From NCBI GenBank assembly GCA_911728435.2, contig OU452199.1:1178001-1242000 (forward strand): DNA of 64,000 bases, written 5' to 3'. Both the position numbers and the translations under genes were made by a program. The notes under the pieces were generated by a model. That model made no database searches, was not told the origin of the DNA, and saw nothing but the letters and a program-made list of their open reading frames with translations. Shown here piece after piece: positions 1 through 10,699 of this stretch (positions are counted from its first letter, which is position 1; each line of letters opens with the position of its first letter). This DNA is from Apoderus coryli. Lineage: Eukaryota > Arthropoda > Insecta > Coleoptera > Attelabidae.

Positions 1-458
1 ATAGGAAGTCATATTAGAAGAAAAGTGGTCACAGGCGGCAAAAAACAATTTGACAATTGAAATTACTAAAAACATATTCGGCCAAATTATACCAAATTAT
101 CCCAAATAATTTGTTGTTAGAAAATTACACACAGTGACCTTAAAATATCCCAAAACGGTGTAATTACACCCGAATTGGGAACACTGTACTGTTTAGTTTT
201 CAGCAATATGAACGAAACATTTTTTTCCAAATCTTATTAAATTTAGGAGATTTCGCAACAGCGTCTCTTTTCGCAAATTAAGTTTCTCGTAGTGGGAATA
301 TCTGTCAGAGTCGGCTTCACAACAATTCAGATAGGTTTTATAATTGAGTAATGGTTTTATTCGTGGTATATTTTAATTGTTGATAGATATACCTATTTGT
401 GATTAAAATTATTTTTAATATTTGTAATTTTGGTTTTAGTTCGTTTATTTAACAAACA

Positions 459-772
459 ATGAAATGTATAGTGTTGTGTAAAAATGAAGGTCTCATTCCT
501 GGTATTAAATATTTTCAGTAAGTTATTGTTTCGGGTTTCTAACAGTCTCAGTTTGAGTCAATATGATACCATTGACATGATACGCATTTTTAGCTTGACA
601 AAAAAAAGACATGATATTTGGATGCGGGCATTGGGATCCTAGTACAGAAAATATATGTGATGGGAATGTCATATGCAGTAAGTATTTCGCTGCAGAAGAT
701 ATCATTTGTAGAGAAGACGGCAAGAGGATCACCCTCGTACCCGATGCAGTTCCCAAACTTTTGTTGAAATGA
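459..772 (+). pseudogene. THAP-domain gene remnant (two exons, frameshifted)
   Basis: A short first exon (459-517) starts with ATG and encodes MKCIVLCKNEG and then KYF. It ends at a good donor (CA|GTAAGT). A second exon begins after TTTTTAG at 594 and encodes LTKKRHDIWMRALGS, which is the THAP pattern of a basic stretch followed by a conserved Trp. It runs into TAG. A one-base shift restores a frame that encodes ENICDGNVICSKYF and later LVPDAVPKLLLK, the C-x-H/Y-F and late AVP part of a THAP zinc finger. The frame ends at TGA 770-772. The expected C-x2-H of the finger is C-SKY here, so zinc binding is probably lost. THAP fingers occur in host genes and in P-like transposases, and which source applies cannot be told. 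Frameshift plus lost ligand suggest a decayed copy. Confidence 0.6.
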
Positions 773-925
773 AGAGATTATGTAAATGAGAGTGGAAGTT
801 AAATTCTTAATCGTTTGATATCAAGACACTGTTTACTTAAAAGCAGTCTGTCAAAAATGCATGATATGTATGTCAAGAATATATTTCCTACGTTGCGTAG
901 GTATACAAAGTTCGTTTGAATTCTG

Positions 926-1119
926 TTGTTAAACTGGAATATACTTAATTATATAATCCTCCATGAAATTGCTGAGAATACAAGTTCTACCAACCATGTT
1001 TTGTCACAAAATACTATTGTGAGTAGTACGGATGATATGGAAGTGGTTTACATGGACACGGAAAATATTTGTGAAGTCACTGTTTCTTGCACCCCTTCTT
1101 TGAAGGCTGTAGAGAGGTA
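926..1119 (+). CDS. Open exon-like segment downstream of the THAP remnant
   Basis: An open frame continues for about 64 codons and ends at GAGAG|GTAAGAC, a credible splice donor. The composition (acidic, Ser/Thr-rich, for example SSTDDMEVVYMDTE) is that of a linker, not of random AT-rich sequence. It may be the post-THAP linker exon of the broken gene at 459-772. No domain is recognised and no downstream exon was found. The start codon is not an ATG, so the 5' limit is uncertain. Confidence 0.3.
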
Positions 1120-1540
1120 AGACGCCTAAGGTGGTTGTAGAAACAAACAAATATTATATAATAATAAAATAAATAATTAGAATGCTCATGTCCTTAAGAT
1201 ATTTTCCAGTATTAGAATTTTTACTTATTTCTCGTTTCTGCTTAGATTTATTATTATTGGGTTGTACCTGTTAGACAATAAAGTATTTAGATATTTAATG
1301 TAATTTTTTATTTCTTAAATTCCTTTATTCCATTTTTTTATTTGAATGTTACCAAATGGTAAAATTTAATTTTAAATATACCTATAACAGTAATATTACA
1401 TTTAATCAAAGCCGGTCCTGTTGAAAAATAAGTTACTGGTGATCATGCGCATTATGGACAGCTCTACACTTTTGGTTACATTTTTGTACTACGGGATTAT
1501 CATTCTAGAGTATATATATATATAATATAAGATTTCTGTG

Positions 1541-1678
1541 GAGATACCTCAATCAGAGTGGCAAAAGTGCTTCGACAATTGGTTAAAACGCATGCAAAAG
1601 TGTATAGATAAAGTGATTTTCGATGATTAATATTTGGTTTTGTGCTCTAATCCCCAAATATAAAAAACAACCCTCGTA
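1541..1678 (+). mobile_element. 3' end of a mariner element (5'-truncated)
   Basis: This stretch matches the 3' part of the mariner copy at 15,404-15,990 nearly base for base: GGAGATACC, then TTCGACAATTGG, then TTCGATGATTAATATTTG. It ends in the right terminal inverted repeat, which is closely complementary to the left terminus of the other copy (TACG-GGGTTG...TATATTT). The border is a TA dinucleotide at 1677-1678, the mariner target site. Only the last 25 or so codons of transposase and the terminus remain. It lies in the downstream part of the InaF-motif gene on the opposite strand. Confidence 0.8.
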
Positions 1679-1689
1679 CTTGGACTTAC

Positions 1690-2014
1690 TGGCAAGTATC
1701 ATAGTCGAACACCCAGCTTGCCTAGGCTGATGTACCACTACATAAGCAGTTTGCGGCGATTTCTGATCCCCGTTCCACAAAAACACATAGTACAACGATA
1801 ACATAATCGCAGCTAACGACACAAAAAACACATAAGCGACAACAGTTAACACTCGCACTAGTTTCTTCTTATGTTTAGGTTCATACAACCGATCCTTTGC
1901 CTCTTCACCAGCTAATTTCACTGATGAAGCAGCTTCTAACGCGGTTTTCCACTGTTGCGAATCACATTTCGATAACTTGATACCGTTCGCGGCTGCCGAC
2001 AATTTGTACGACAT
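1690..2014 (-). CDS. InaF-motif membrane protein, paralogue 1 (main exon)
   Basis: The frame from ATG 2014-2012 starts MSYKLSAAANG and contains KKKLVRVLTVVAYVFFVSL, then AAIMLSLYYVFLW. This is the single-pass InaF motif known from Drosophila inaF proteins, which associate with TRP channels. The hydrophobic span covers roughly residues 58-80, after a Lys-rich stop-transfer-like patch. The exon most likely ends at a strong donor, GCCA|GTAAGT, at 1690. A candidate terminal exon follows an acceptor ending CAACAG at 1417 and stays open to TAA at 1338, keeping phase (325 + 80 nt, 134 residues). If the donor is not used, the frame instead reads through the mariner end and adds about 33 transposon-derived residues, stopping at 1583. 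The frame is also open upstream of the ATG, without another ATG. Confidence 0.75.
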
Positions 2015-2074
2015 TTTCGAAGGCGATAGTAGTTCCAACAATTTTCGAAATGCGTCTCCTATAACGAACGCCAC

Positions 2075-2944
2075 CTCGACTAAGGGTTTTTTTTTATTAT
2101 TATCGTCTCTAGGGTATATTTTTGTTAGTTAGTGTAGGTCGTTGGCGTTTGTTATTGCGAAATAATCGATCATTATTTTAAATTGGGTTAAATATTGTTG
2201 TTTTGGTTTGCTGGTTTTGATTTGGTCTTTTGCATGACAGTTTTCTGGGGGCGGTTGTCATGATATATGCAATGTTGCCTCATCCAACCTTTTATTTAAA
2301 CCAAAGCTTTGAAATTTGATAATTTATTTATATTTTGCACATTTCAATGCGTTCGAACCAACCTCTAAAGGTACAGTTGCTACATAACCTCTAATATCAG
2401 GAGAAACACTAAATCTGACTCGTCTGCATCCGTGGCCACTCTGGTTGAAAGGGGATTGAAATATCCGACTCGGTGGCAAATGAATTTCATGAAGATCTAA
2501 TCTCTTGTTTTTTAATTCATTGCTGAGTAATTTTAGTATTATACCTATATAATATAATGTATATATAATTATCTTGATAATATAAGTGGGATTATTATTA
2601 AGAACCCTTTCATTGTGGGCAAAATGCAGCTTTTGTTTTCAGCAATTTGACAACAATGCCTTGTAGTGAGAATCAATATTACCAAAGTTGAGCAGCTGAT
2701 TTTAAAAGGAACTATACAGTGGCGTGCTAAGAATCACAATAATAAATTATTGTTTCTCGCACTTTACATTTCTTTATCTTTATTTCATTTCCTTTTTGTT
2801 TATTGGACACTAAAACGCAGTTGTATAAACCACTAGATCCAAGGTTTATTGTTGGTAGTGTTTGATTCTCTGAATCCTTTTCTCCGTCGCCTTGATCACT
2901 TTTGTCGTAATTCCCTTTCTTCCGTATAAAATAGAAGTTACAAT
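2075..2944. other. No gene seen
   Basis: AT-rich sequence with no convincing exon. It presumably includes the 5' flank of the InaF paralogue 1 gene. No recognised repeat or RNA gene was seen. Confidence 0.4.
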
Positions 2945-3925
2945 GTCGGTTGATTTAGAGAAAAGTTGTAAAATTTAAACACCTTTTAAATGGTGTTTTC
3001 AAAATTAAACTAACTTTAGCCCTTATGGAGAATTTTTGAAAACAACGATGTTTTGCGATTTTAGTTTTTATTTATTTTTGACATTATTTTTACAGATATA
3101 AAAAAATGAAAAGTGCTTTCTCATTGTTACTTTTTGAGGAGAAAAAGACAGCGTTTACAAATTTTCCCTACCCAACGTTTCGTTTTTGAAAAACCATCAT
3201 CAAGTTGTTTTTTTTTTTGAATATATTTTTTATTGTTATATTTAATGCCATTTTCAATTCAAAAATAGGTATAGGGTATATAACGTCTAATGGTTTAAAC
3301 AAGTTTTCAGTGTTTTTAGCAGTTATTTAAAATTATTCAAGAAAAATCGCCATAGTTTGGTTGAATGCAGAGTCGTAGGTTTTGCAAAAACATTCTGTCG
3401 TCGTGCCTCACAATTATTTATTATTATTTTTTATTTATTAATTTTTGTCTCAGTATAAGATTTTATTCTCTACGTGATTTTTTAAATTTATTTGAAATTT
3501 TTGTGCGTTTTGAAGTTATTAAAAAACGCCAAACTATGGCTATTTTTCTTGAATAATTTTAAATAACAGTGAAAACTTTTTTAAACCATTACGTGTGATA
3601 TACCACCTATTTTTGAATTGAAAATGACTTTAAATTTTACAATCCAGGGCCGTATTTAAAACAACAAAGTTGATGATGGTTTTTCAAAAAGGAAACGTCG
3701 TAGTGAAAATTTGTAAACGCTATCTTATTCTCCTCAAAAAGTGACAATGAGAAAGTGCTTTTGATTTTTTTATATCTGTTAAAATAATGCCAGAAATAAA
3801 TAAAAACTAAAATCGCAAAAAACCGTTTTTTAAAAAATTCTCGAAAACGGCTGAGGTTAGTTTACTTTTGAAAACACCATTTAAAACGTGTTTAAATTGC
3901 ACAACTTTTCTCTAATTTCAGTTTC
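2945..3925. repeat. 1 kb fold-back (palindromic) element
   Basis: The two halves are inverted copies of each other around about 3436. Landmarks include AGAGAAAAGTTG at 2957 versus CAACTTTTCTCT at 3902, and AAACCATCATCAA at 3191 versus its complement at 3670. The inner arms also pair (CCATAGTTTGG at 3350 versus CCAAACTATGG at 3529), leaving a short loop of roughly 130 bp. Arms are diverged by scattered substitutions and small indels. No open frame of note is present. It resembles a non-autonomous fold-back or MITE-type element of unknown family. Confidence 0.75.
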
Positions 3926-4599
3926 CAAGATTCCAATGCTATCCCATTCTTATATTGGACACAGTGTAGTGTATATTTCCCAAACATACCAGAAAAATTG
4001 GGTAAATTTATATAGTTTTTATATATGATACCCTACAAAATGCAGCATAAAAAACACTGGTTTACATAGGCGTTCATAAATAGTAGAAAAAGGGTCAACA
4101 AAATTAAACTTTAAAAATTATATATTTAGACTTTTAAGTAGTTGATTTGGTGTTAAAAATACACATCAAATAATTTATGTACCATAGGCGTCCGTGAAAA
4201 AAAAATAGCAATATATAAAAAAAATATTTTATTTGAAAATATAGCTGGTCACCAGAAGTCTTACGAGAAAGGTCAATGACAAATAGGTCACAAAAATATT
4301 ATTTTTACACTTAAATATGGAGCAGAGCTATTCGTGCCTCGAAGGTAACAGTTTATTTGTGTGGATAAAATGTTAGTGATGTCCATATATACAGAGAGAG
4401 TTTTTCGATACAGAACTATTAACTAAAGTCCTGTCCTGGCAGTGGCGGCTTTAGGATTCGAATTTGAGGGGGGCGCATCCCCAAAGGTCAAATCTTAAAC
4501 TATATTGAACATGCTTGAAAAAAAAATAGTAAATTTTCACGTATGAGGAAAAGCTAAAATTAAAACTTAAGAGGGGCGTTTGAATACAATCGTTTGCAG

Positions 4600-5065
4600 A
4601 CCTATTTTTGCGCATGGTAGACTCCACTAATACGTATCTGGTAGCAAAAATTTTGATAGGGAGTTAAAGAGTAAAGATGGGATTAGGTATTGAAGTATTT
4701 TGAAGTTGAAATATTGGATAGTTAGTTCAAAAACAGAGTTAGAAAATCATCATATTTCGCTTTGCAGGCATAATTTTGCGCATGGTAGTCGCCACTAAGA
4801 CGTATCTGCTAGCAAAAATTTTTATAGGGTTTTAAAGACAAAAGATGGGATTAGGTAATGAAGTATTTTCAAGCGGAAAGATTAAATAGTTAACTCATAA
4901 ATTGAGTTCAAACATGGGTAATTTTTTCAAATTTACAGATATATTTTTGTGGATGGAAATCTCCACTAATACGTATCTGGTAGCAAAAATTTTAATAGGG
5001 TTTTAAAGACTAAGGTTTGGATTAGGTAATAAGGTATTTTGAGGCTACAACAATAAATAATTACT
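4600..5065. repeat. Three diverged subterminal tandem repeats of about 170 bp
   Basis: The phrase CCACTAATACGTATCTGGTA, with variants, starts near 4624, 4792 and 4963. Each copy is followed by AGCAAAAATTTT, a TAGGG-TTAAAGA run and GATTAGGTA. Spacing is 168 and 171 bp. They sit just inside the left end of the hAT-like element, where subterminal repeats often serve as transposase-binding sites. That role is inference. Confidence 0.7.
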
Positions 5066-6078
5066 TAATAAATTGAGTTCAAAGTCAGCAACTTTTTCCT
5101 CATTTTGTGCTATGATTCTAATATTTAATAATGATAATATTGCTTTATTACCTAATTTATATATTTAGCAATCACTTGTAATTAAAATTGTACGTGAAAA
5201 CTTTCTGTATTAGACAATATCCATATATAAAAAAATATCTCATATTTCCCTTCAAATATCCGCCATTTTCTTATAATTTCTTTATAAATTTACCGACCGA
5301 ACATTATGTTTGTAGTTGGGACAGCATTGAAGAGATGTCGCTATGGGCGCCGCTTACAGTTCACTTTTTTTTCAATTTATACACAGCAAGACAAAAATAA
5401 TCTGTTGACAATATCTAAAACATTCCGCAATAATCGATATACTTACCACCGAGGACAATAGAACCAGTTTTTCACATACACCATAAATATAATATCTATT
5501 TCTATCTTTCATTCATCCCTTTTATGTACGTATACCTAATTATTGTAACTATAACCAGATGATAAGCGAAGACCTAGTTTTGTGTTATTTCGTGTTATTT
5601 GTAGTATTAGTTTTTTTTATAAGTAAAATTATTTACGCACCAATTGGGCAGTTTGTTATTTACGTAGAATAACCCAGTACCGATCTACATAATATTTTCG
5701 AGTATATAGTAAATTTCAAGAAAAACTGTTTACGTTGGTGATAACCAGCTTTCATTTAACTTATTGATACTCTTCTTTTAAGTTATACAGCGTGTTCAGA
5801 ATTAGTATCCAAGATTTATCGTCGTATAAATGAGTATAACTTGATTTCCTCAAATCAAAAATGTTAGTCAGATGATGTCAATTATTTTAATAACCAAATT
5901 AATTACAGTTAAACTCAGATTTAAGAAAATACAATAACATGCCATTAAGAGATACTAATTTTTACGCAAATTAGTTAAGTTGCCTAACATTTTAAAAAAA
6001 ATATATTGGAAAAGGAATATTTGGGCAATATGACGACACCATTTTTTTTCCTTAGTTTCATATTTAAAAAATTTAGAG

Positions 6079-7614
6079 CGAAACTAATGGAAATGATGTA
6101 GTTGAAGATTTTTCGGAGGGAAGTCCTATACATTTAAATTCTCAAAGGTAAGTAGGTATATAAAAATGTTTATTTCTATGCGAAATATAGGTTCAATCAG
6201 AGACAATTTTTTTTAATGTCACTGGGTATTTTGTCAAACTCATTTTCTAAAGTTATATACAGAGTGTCCTATGGTGCCGACCCATTAGAATATTTCAGAG
6301 ACTATACCTTGAATTGAATTTCAAAAATTTAGGCATCTAAATATGGTCTACTCAAATAACACAATAGCAACTGTATACACTTCCGGTTCTACCAGAAGTT
6401 GATGGCGACTTTGTTATTTTAAATAGAACATCCTATATTTTATTAAATTTTTGGATTCTACGTAAGATTGTAGACATGTTTCCTGTATCATGTTGTATGC
6501 CTAATTTCAGTCGTTTCTGACGTGCTTTTATCAAGATTTATGTCAAAATTTACATTTTAGGACCAAATAATATTAATTTTTTCTCATAAGGACGTCTCTG
6601 TTAATTATTTTATATGTGTTTTCTTAGAAAGTAAGGTCTCCGATTCCATAAGATATTTTCAGATTTATTCATACGAGGTGGTCAAAAAAGTATAGATACA
6701 TACATACAAATGGATGTTAGAAAGTACATTTGAAAATCAATTTTTTCAAATGGTACATATATTTTTCTAATTTTATCTTACTTATCATCAAACACCTGTT
6801 ACAAAATTGCCCTCATTTTTAATGATAAGTAAGATAAACTTTCCAACTGTTTTTCTAACATCCTTTTCATTGGAATTAGGCATACAACATGATACAGGAA
6901 ACATGTCTACAAACTCACGTAGAATCTAAAAATGTAATAAAATATAGAACGTTCTATTTAAAACAACAAAGTCGCCATCAACTTCTGGCAGAACCGAAGG
7001 TGTTATGCAGTTGCTATTATGTGATTTGAGTAGACCATATTTAGATGCCGAAATTTTTGAAATTCAATTCAAGGTAGTCTCTGAAATATTCTAATGTGTC
7101 ATCACCATAGGAGACCCTGTATATGTTATATAAATAAAATTCATTCTAGACCTGGGCGGAATGAAAATAATATAAATAACAATATTAATGAAACGCAAGT
7201 CTATGAAAATGTAATAACAACCGTGACCAGTCAAGGGTAGGTGCGATTACTATAAAAGAAAAAAAGGTCTGAAAATAATATATATATTATTTTTTTTAGA
7301 TCTGAAAGTTATGATTTAAGATTTTATGCTTTTACGGATGAAAAGCATGACAAAAAGGAAGCGGGGTGTATTTCATCAGATGAATATGAAGGGTTATATA
7401 TCATGTACTTAATACTGCAATTTCATGTGATTAAAACAACGTATTTTTAATTACATTTTAGCATTAACACTTGTCCACTGACTGTAGAAAAGGAAAGTCA
7501 AGATGAGTACATAATTAAAGGCAACCGAATTGTGGAGCTAAATTATGTTCTAAATTGGGCAATATCTTTGCAATACAATCACTCCAAAAAGTGCACTCTA
7601 CCTCTACCTTATAG
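6079..7614 (+). CDS. Four-exon open reading frame inside the hAT-like element (partial)
   Basis: Four segments are bordered by AG acceptors and GT donors, all in phase 2 and all multiples of three in length: 6079-6147 (69 nt), 7150-7236 (87), 7300-7392 (93) and 7462-7614 (153). Joined, they give one frame without stops. Pieces read ETNGNDVVEDFSEG, NINETQVYENVITT, DLRFYAFTDEKHDK, and then IIKGNRIVELNYVLN, NHSKKC and LPLPYR. The GNRIV-x-N-Y pattern recalls the N-terminal region of insect Mutator-like transposases; this is from memory and uncertain. No start codon or catalytic domain was found. A palindromic element (6251-7130) fills the first intron. It may be a decaying transposase gene or a captured host gene. 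Confidence 0.45.
6251..7130. repeat. Palindromic element with ACAGRGTG/CCCTGTAT ends
   Basis: The arms are inverted copies around about 6690. CCTTGAATTGAATTTC (near 6310) is mirrored near 7065, and ACATGTTTCCTGTATCATG-type sequence (near 6474) is mirrored near 6885. The ends read TACAGAGTG and ACCCTGTA. A related half-copy lies at 8883-9420 and a shorter relative at 29,310-29,600, both containing TTCCGGTTATACCGGAAGT. It is a non-coding fold-back family. Confidence 0.75.
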
Positions 7615-8882
7615 GTATATCGAACATAACTTGCTTATATCTTGTATATAGATATAATACCTAGGTACCAATAATATATTATACTTACAGTCTGTATTAC
7701 AAACGAATATATGCACAAAAAAGAATAAAAATAATGATTACCCAAAATAGAAATATTACATTTTAGGGTCACTATGTATTAGTTTTGGCGCCACCTAGTG
7801 AGGAGAAGAATATATTAAAATATGTTGTAACTTAAGAAATGGATATTTTTAAATGAATACAGCCTTAGGCAACCAAGAATACAACCATACTAGCGGCCAT
7901 TTTTGTAACTAACCGTTTCAGATTCCCCTCTTAACTTTTTTATAGGTACCTATTTTAAAAGAAACTAAACAATTCTAAATTGGAAAATGTATTTTGATTT
8001 TGCGTTGAACTAGAAGCAACTGCAACATCGGTTTGTTGAGAACGAAGCCGACAAGGACAAAGACGCCTCTCTTAAAATCCGCATTAATAAACCAAGAGCA
8101 GTCAGACCTGTTAAAAATATTATAGACCGGGTGCTGCATTCAAAAATATTTATGTTATTTTCTAAATATTTAATTATTTGTAAAACCACGGATCGATCGT
8201 TGGGAGGGGCGCGCGCCCCCTGCGCCCTCTCCTTAAAGCCGCCACTGAGTCCTGGGTTTTCTGTAAATTTCGTTACGCCTGTCCATCAAGCTATGAAAGT
8301 AGAACATCTCAAATCAAAATCTATATACCAATCTGTATATTAATAAGGAAGAATGGTAAGTTTGGTAGCAAACATTTCTGGAGCACATTCATATAGCTTC
8401 ACATTCTTGATAAACCAATAAAGCCTTATAAAATTTCATTATCATTACCAGCACATAAATAATACCTTGAAAAGTGGATTAAAGATTAAGTAGCTACAAT
8501 TTATTGAAAGACAATGTTAGAAATCTATACAGGGTCGCGAACACTGACTATTGCCTGTTGGTAATATGTTGACCAATGTAATTCAGCAATAAGTAATCAC
8601 ATGGGAATAAAACCTGATGTGCCATTTTTATTTTTTGTCCCTATACAATTTATAAATAGGTAGGTATCGTTACATAAAACTAGTTTCCTACCTATCTGTA
8701 ATAAGCTTTTAAGCTGATAAAAAAATCTATTTGATATGTTGTTGTTTTTCTATTTACGATAGACAATATCAAGGGGCTTGGTGATAGAATACATATTATA
8801 CACTACATAACTGACTATTAGGAAAATTAAATTGTTTATGATGTAACATAGTAACATGTCTGTTGGAGCATTGGGGTAAAAA

Positions 8883-9420
8883 TATACAGGGTGACGGCCT
8901 ATTAAAATATTTCTGAGACTACTTTGAATTGAATTTGGAAAATTTTGGTATATGTATTGCCAAATATGGTCTATTCACATATCATAATACCAACTGCTTA
9001 GCACTTCCGGTTATACCGGAAGTGGATAGTGACTTTGTTATTTTAAATGGAACATCCTATATATTATGACATTTTTGGATTCCACATAAGATTCTAGACA
9101 TGTTTCATGTATCATGTCCTATACCTAAATCCAGCCGTTTTTGACGTATATCAAGATTTATGTCAAAACTGACATTTTAGGGCTCAATAATAATCAAATT
9201 TTTTTCTTATATAAAGTCTTTAGTTATCATTTCGAAGGCGTTTTCTCATTAAAAAAGGTCTACTTTTTCCGATACGTACGATATTTTCTGATTTATTCAT
9301 ACAGGGTGGTCAAAAAATTATACTGAAAACGCAGTTATAAAAACAGTCGAAAGTCAGTTTTTTCAAATGGAACAGGTATATTTTTATAATTTTATCTCAC
9401 GTATCATTAAAAGGTTCCAT
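8883..9420. repeat. Single-arm copy of the ACAGGGTG palindromic element
   Basis: It begins TATACAGGGTGACGG and follows the same order of blocks as the left arm of the 6251-7130 element: ACTTTGAATTGAATTT, AAATATGGTCTA, CCGGTTATACCGGAAGT and GACATGTTTCATGTATCATG. The mirrored arm is absent. No coding potential was seen. Confidence 0.6.
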
Positions 9421-9429
9421 ATTAACGAA

Positions 9430-10199
9430 AATTAATAGATTTCAGTTTGGTTTGTTTGTTTTTGAGATATAGTTTGTGCAAACTTAAATTTACAACGTAA
9501 TCGCAGAGCAAATGTAGAAAAAAATAATTTTTTAATGTAAATAAACAATATTGAATATTTGAAAGCTATTTTCAATTCTAAACATCTTTTCTTTATAACA
9601 AATTTCGATGTTGTCAAAAATAAAGGTATTTTACTCCGCAGAGCAAAAATCACATTTTTTGACAAACCTCGTATACGACTAACAAAAATTAACAACTGAT
9701 GGTTGCATTTTAGGTTTTGGACCATGCAGAACTTTTTATGAAGAATAACTTTTTTTCGTAAACTTAATAATAAAGAAGTTTCCCATATGCCGCCAACTTA
9801 CGTGGACACAGAAGTATGCAATGTGTGTATATTAATAGGAAGCAGGCAGGTGGCTAGGTGCCTGCGTTTAGTTTAGACTGAGCGGTTGAACGTTAACAGT
9901 AGAGGGATCAAGTTCATTCTAAACTACATGCGGGATGGGTATGACATTATCACTGCTATATTGCTGTTGTGAACAGTGGCGTCTCATTGATGCGCCAAAT
10001 AGGAACTCAAACTCTTTAATCACAGGGTGACGGTGCGGTAGTAGTAGTGAGATGTGAGATTAATATAAAAAATAACTAAAATTAAAGCAGTTTTCACATT
10101 AAAAAAAGTAGTAGATACATAGAATAATTGCTATTATATAAATGTCCTTGAAATCAAATCTGAGCAGGCGCATAACGAACATATTCAATACACTTTGCT
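9430..10199. other. No gene seen
   Basis: Low-complexity AT-rich sequence. It includes a GC-richer patch (9780-10,060) of unknown origin. No supported exon. Confidence 0.35.
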
Positions 10200-10685
10200 T
10201 CATTGCATCTCTGACATAATAAATAAAGACTGTCCTTGTGTTTTTACGGTTCCAGGTCTATAATGTGATTGAGATTCAATGCTTAGTTGGTGTCTATCGA
10301 CATTTTGTAATTTGAGTGACTGTGATGCCGATGGTGGGCATGTAGCTTCATTTCCACTTTGCAAAAACCCATCACCATATTGCGAAGATGTATGTACCAC
10401 TTGTTGGGACTCTGGGTGGCGTGATGCAGATGGTTTATTAGAGCCTGTAGCTTCATTTTCATTTTGCAAGAAACCGCTACCATATTTTGAAGACGATGAA
10501 GAATGTAAAGCGTTTTGAGCGTTTTGATAGTTAAAGCTATGCGGTTGTTTTTGTGTTCTTTTGGCCTCAGGTCTATAATGCCCTTGATCTTCGAAAATTG
10601 GTTGGTGTCTATCGACGTGTTGTAATTTAAATGAGTTTGATACAGATGGTTGTTGACTAAAGTCTCCAGCGTTATTATTATGTAC
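10200..10685 (-). CDS. C-terminal exon of a repetitive Gln/Ser/Asn-rich protein
   Basis: On the minus strand a frame of 161 codons is open from an acceptor (CATGTAG at 10,686-10,692) to TGA at 10,200. It contains two units of a repeat. One is KLQHVDRHQPIFED followed by GHYRPEAKRTQ, and the other is KLQNVDRHQLSIES followed by SHYRPGTVKTQ. A second repeated block, SKYGSGFLQNENEAT and then SQYGDGFLQSGNEAT, lies between them. The repeats diverge at the protein level but keep spacing, which argues for real coding sequence. Composition is hydrophilic with no hydrophobic segment; it could be a secreted or structural protein. No upstream exon was found and the family was not recognised. Confidence 0.55.
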   Translation of the reverse strand, partial: VHNNNAGDFSQQPSVSNSFKLQHVDRHQPIFEDQGHYRPEAKRTQKQPHSFNYQNAQNALHSSSSSKYGSGFLQNENEATGSNKPSASRHPESQQVVHTSSQYGDGFLQSGNEATCPPSASQSLKLQNVDRHQLSIESQSHYRPGTVKTQGQSLFIMSEMQ

Positions 10686-10699
10686 CTACATGTGTTTTG

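Larger units (their letters stand above)
4440..8247. mobile_element. hAT-like DNA transposon, 3.8 kb, with captured or decayed exons
   Basis: The left end begins CAGTGGCGGCTTTA and the right end is its inverted copy (TAAAGCCGCCACTG), both followed by a G-rich stretch. The 8 bases outside are TGTCCTGG on the left and AGTCCTGG on the right, a 7-of-8 target-site duplication, as expected for hAT elements. The interior holds three diverged subterminal repeats, a palindromic insertion (6251-7130) and four exon-like segments, but no recognised hAT catalytic domain. A further frame is open from 8014 to 8342 and crosses the right terminus (KQLQHRFVENEADK and then INKPRAVRPVKN). Confidence 0.65.
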
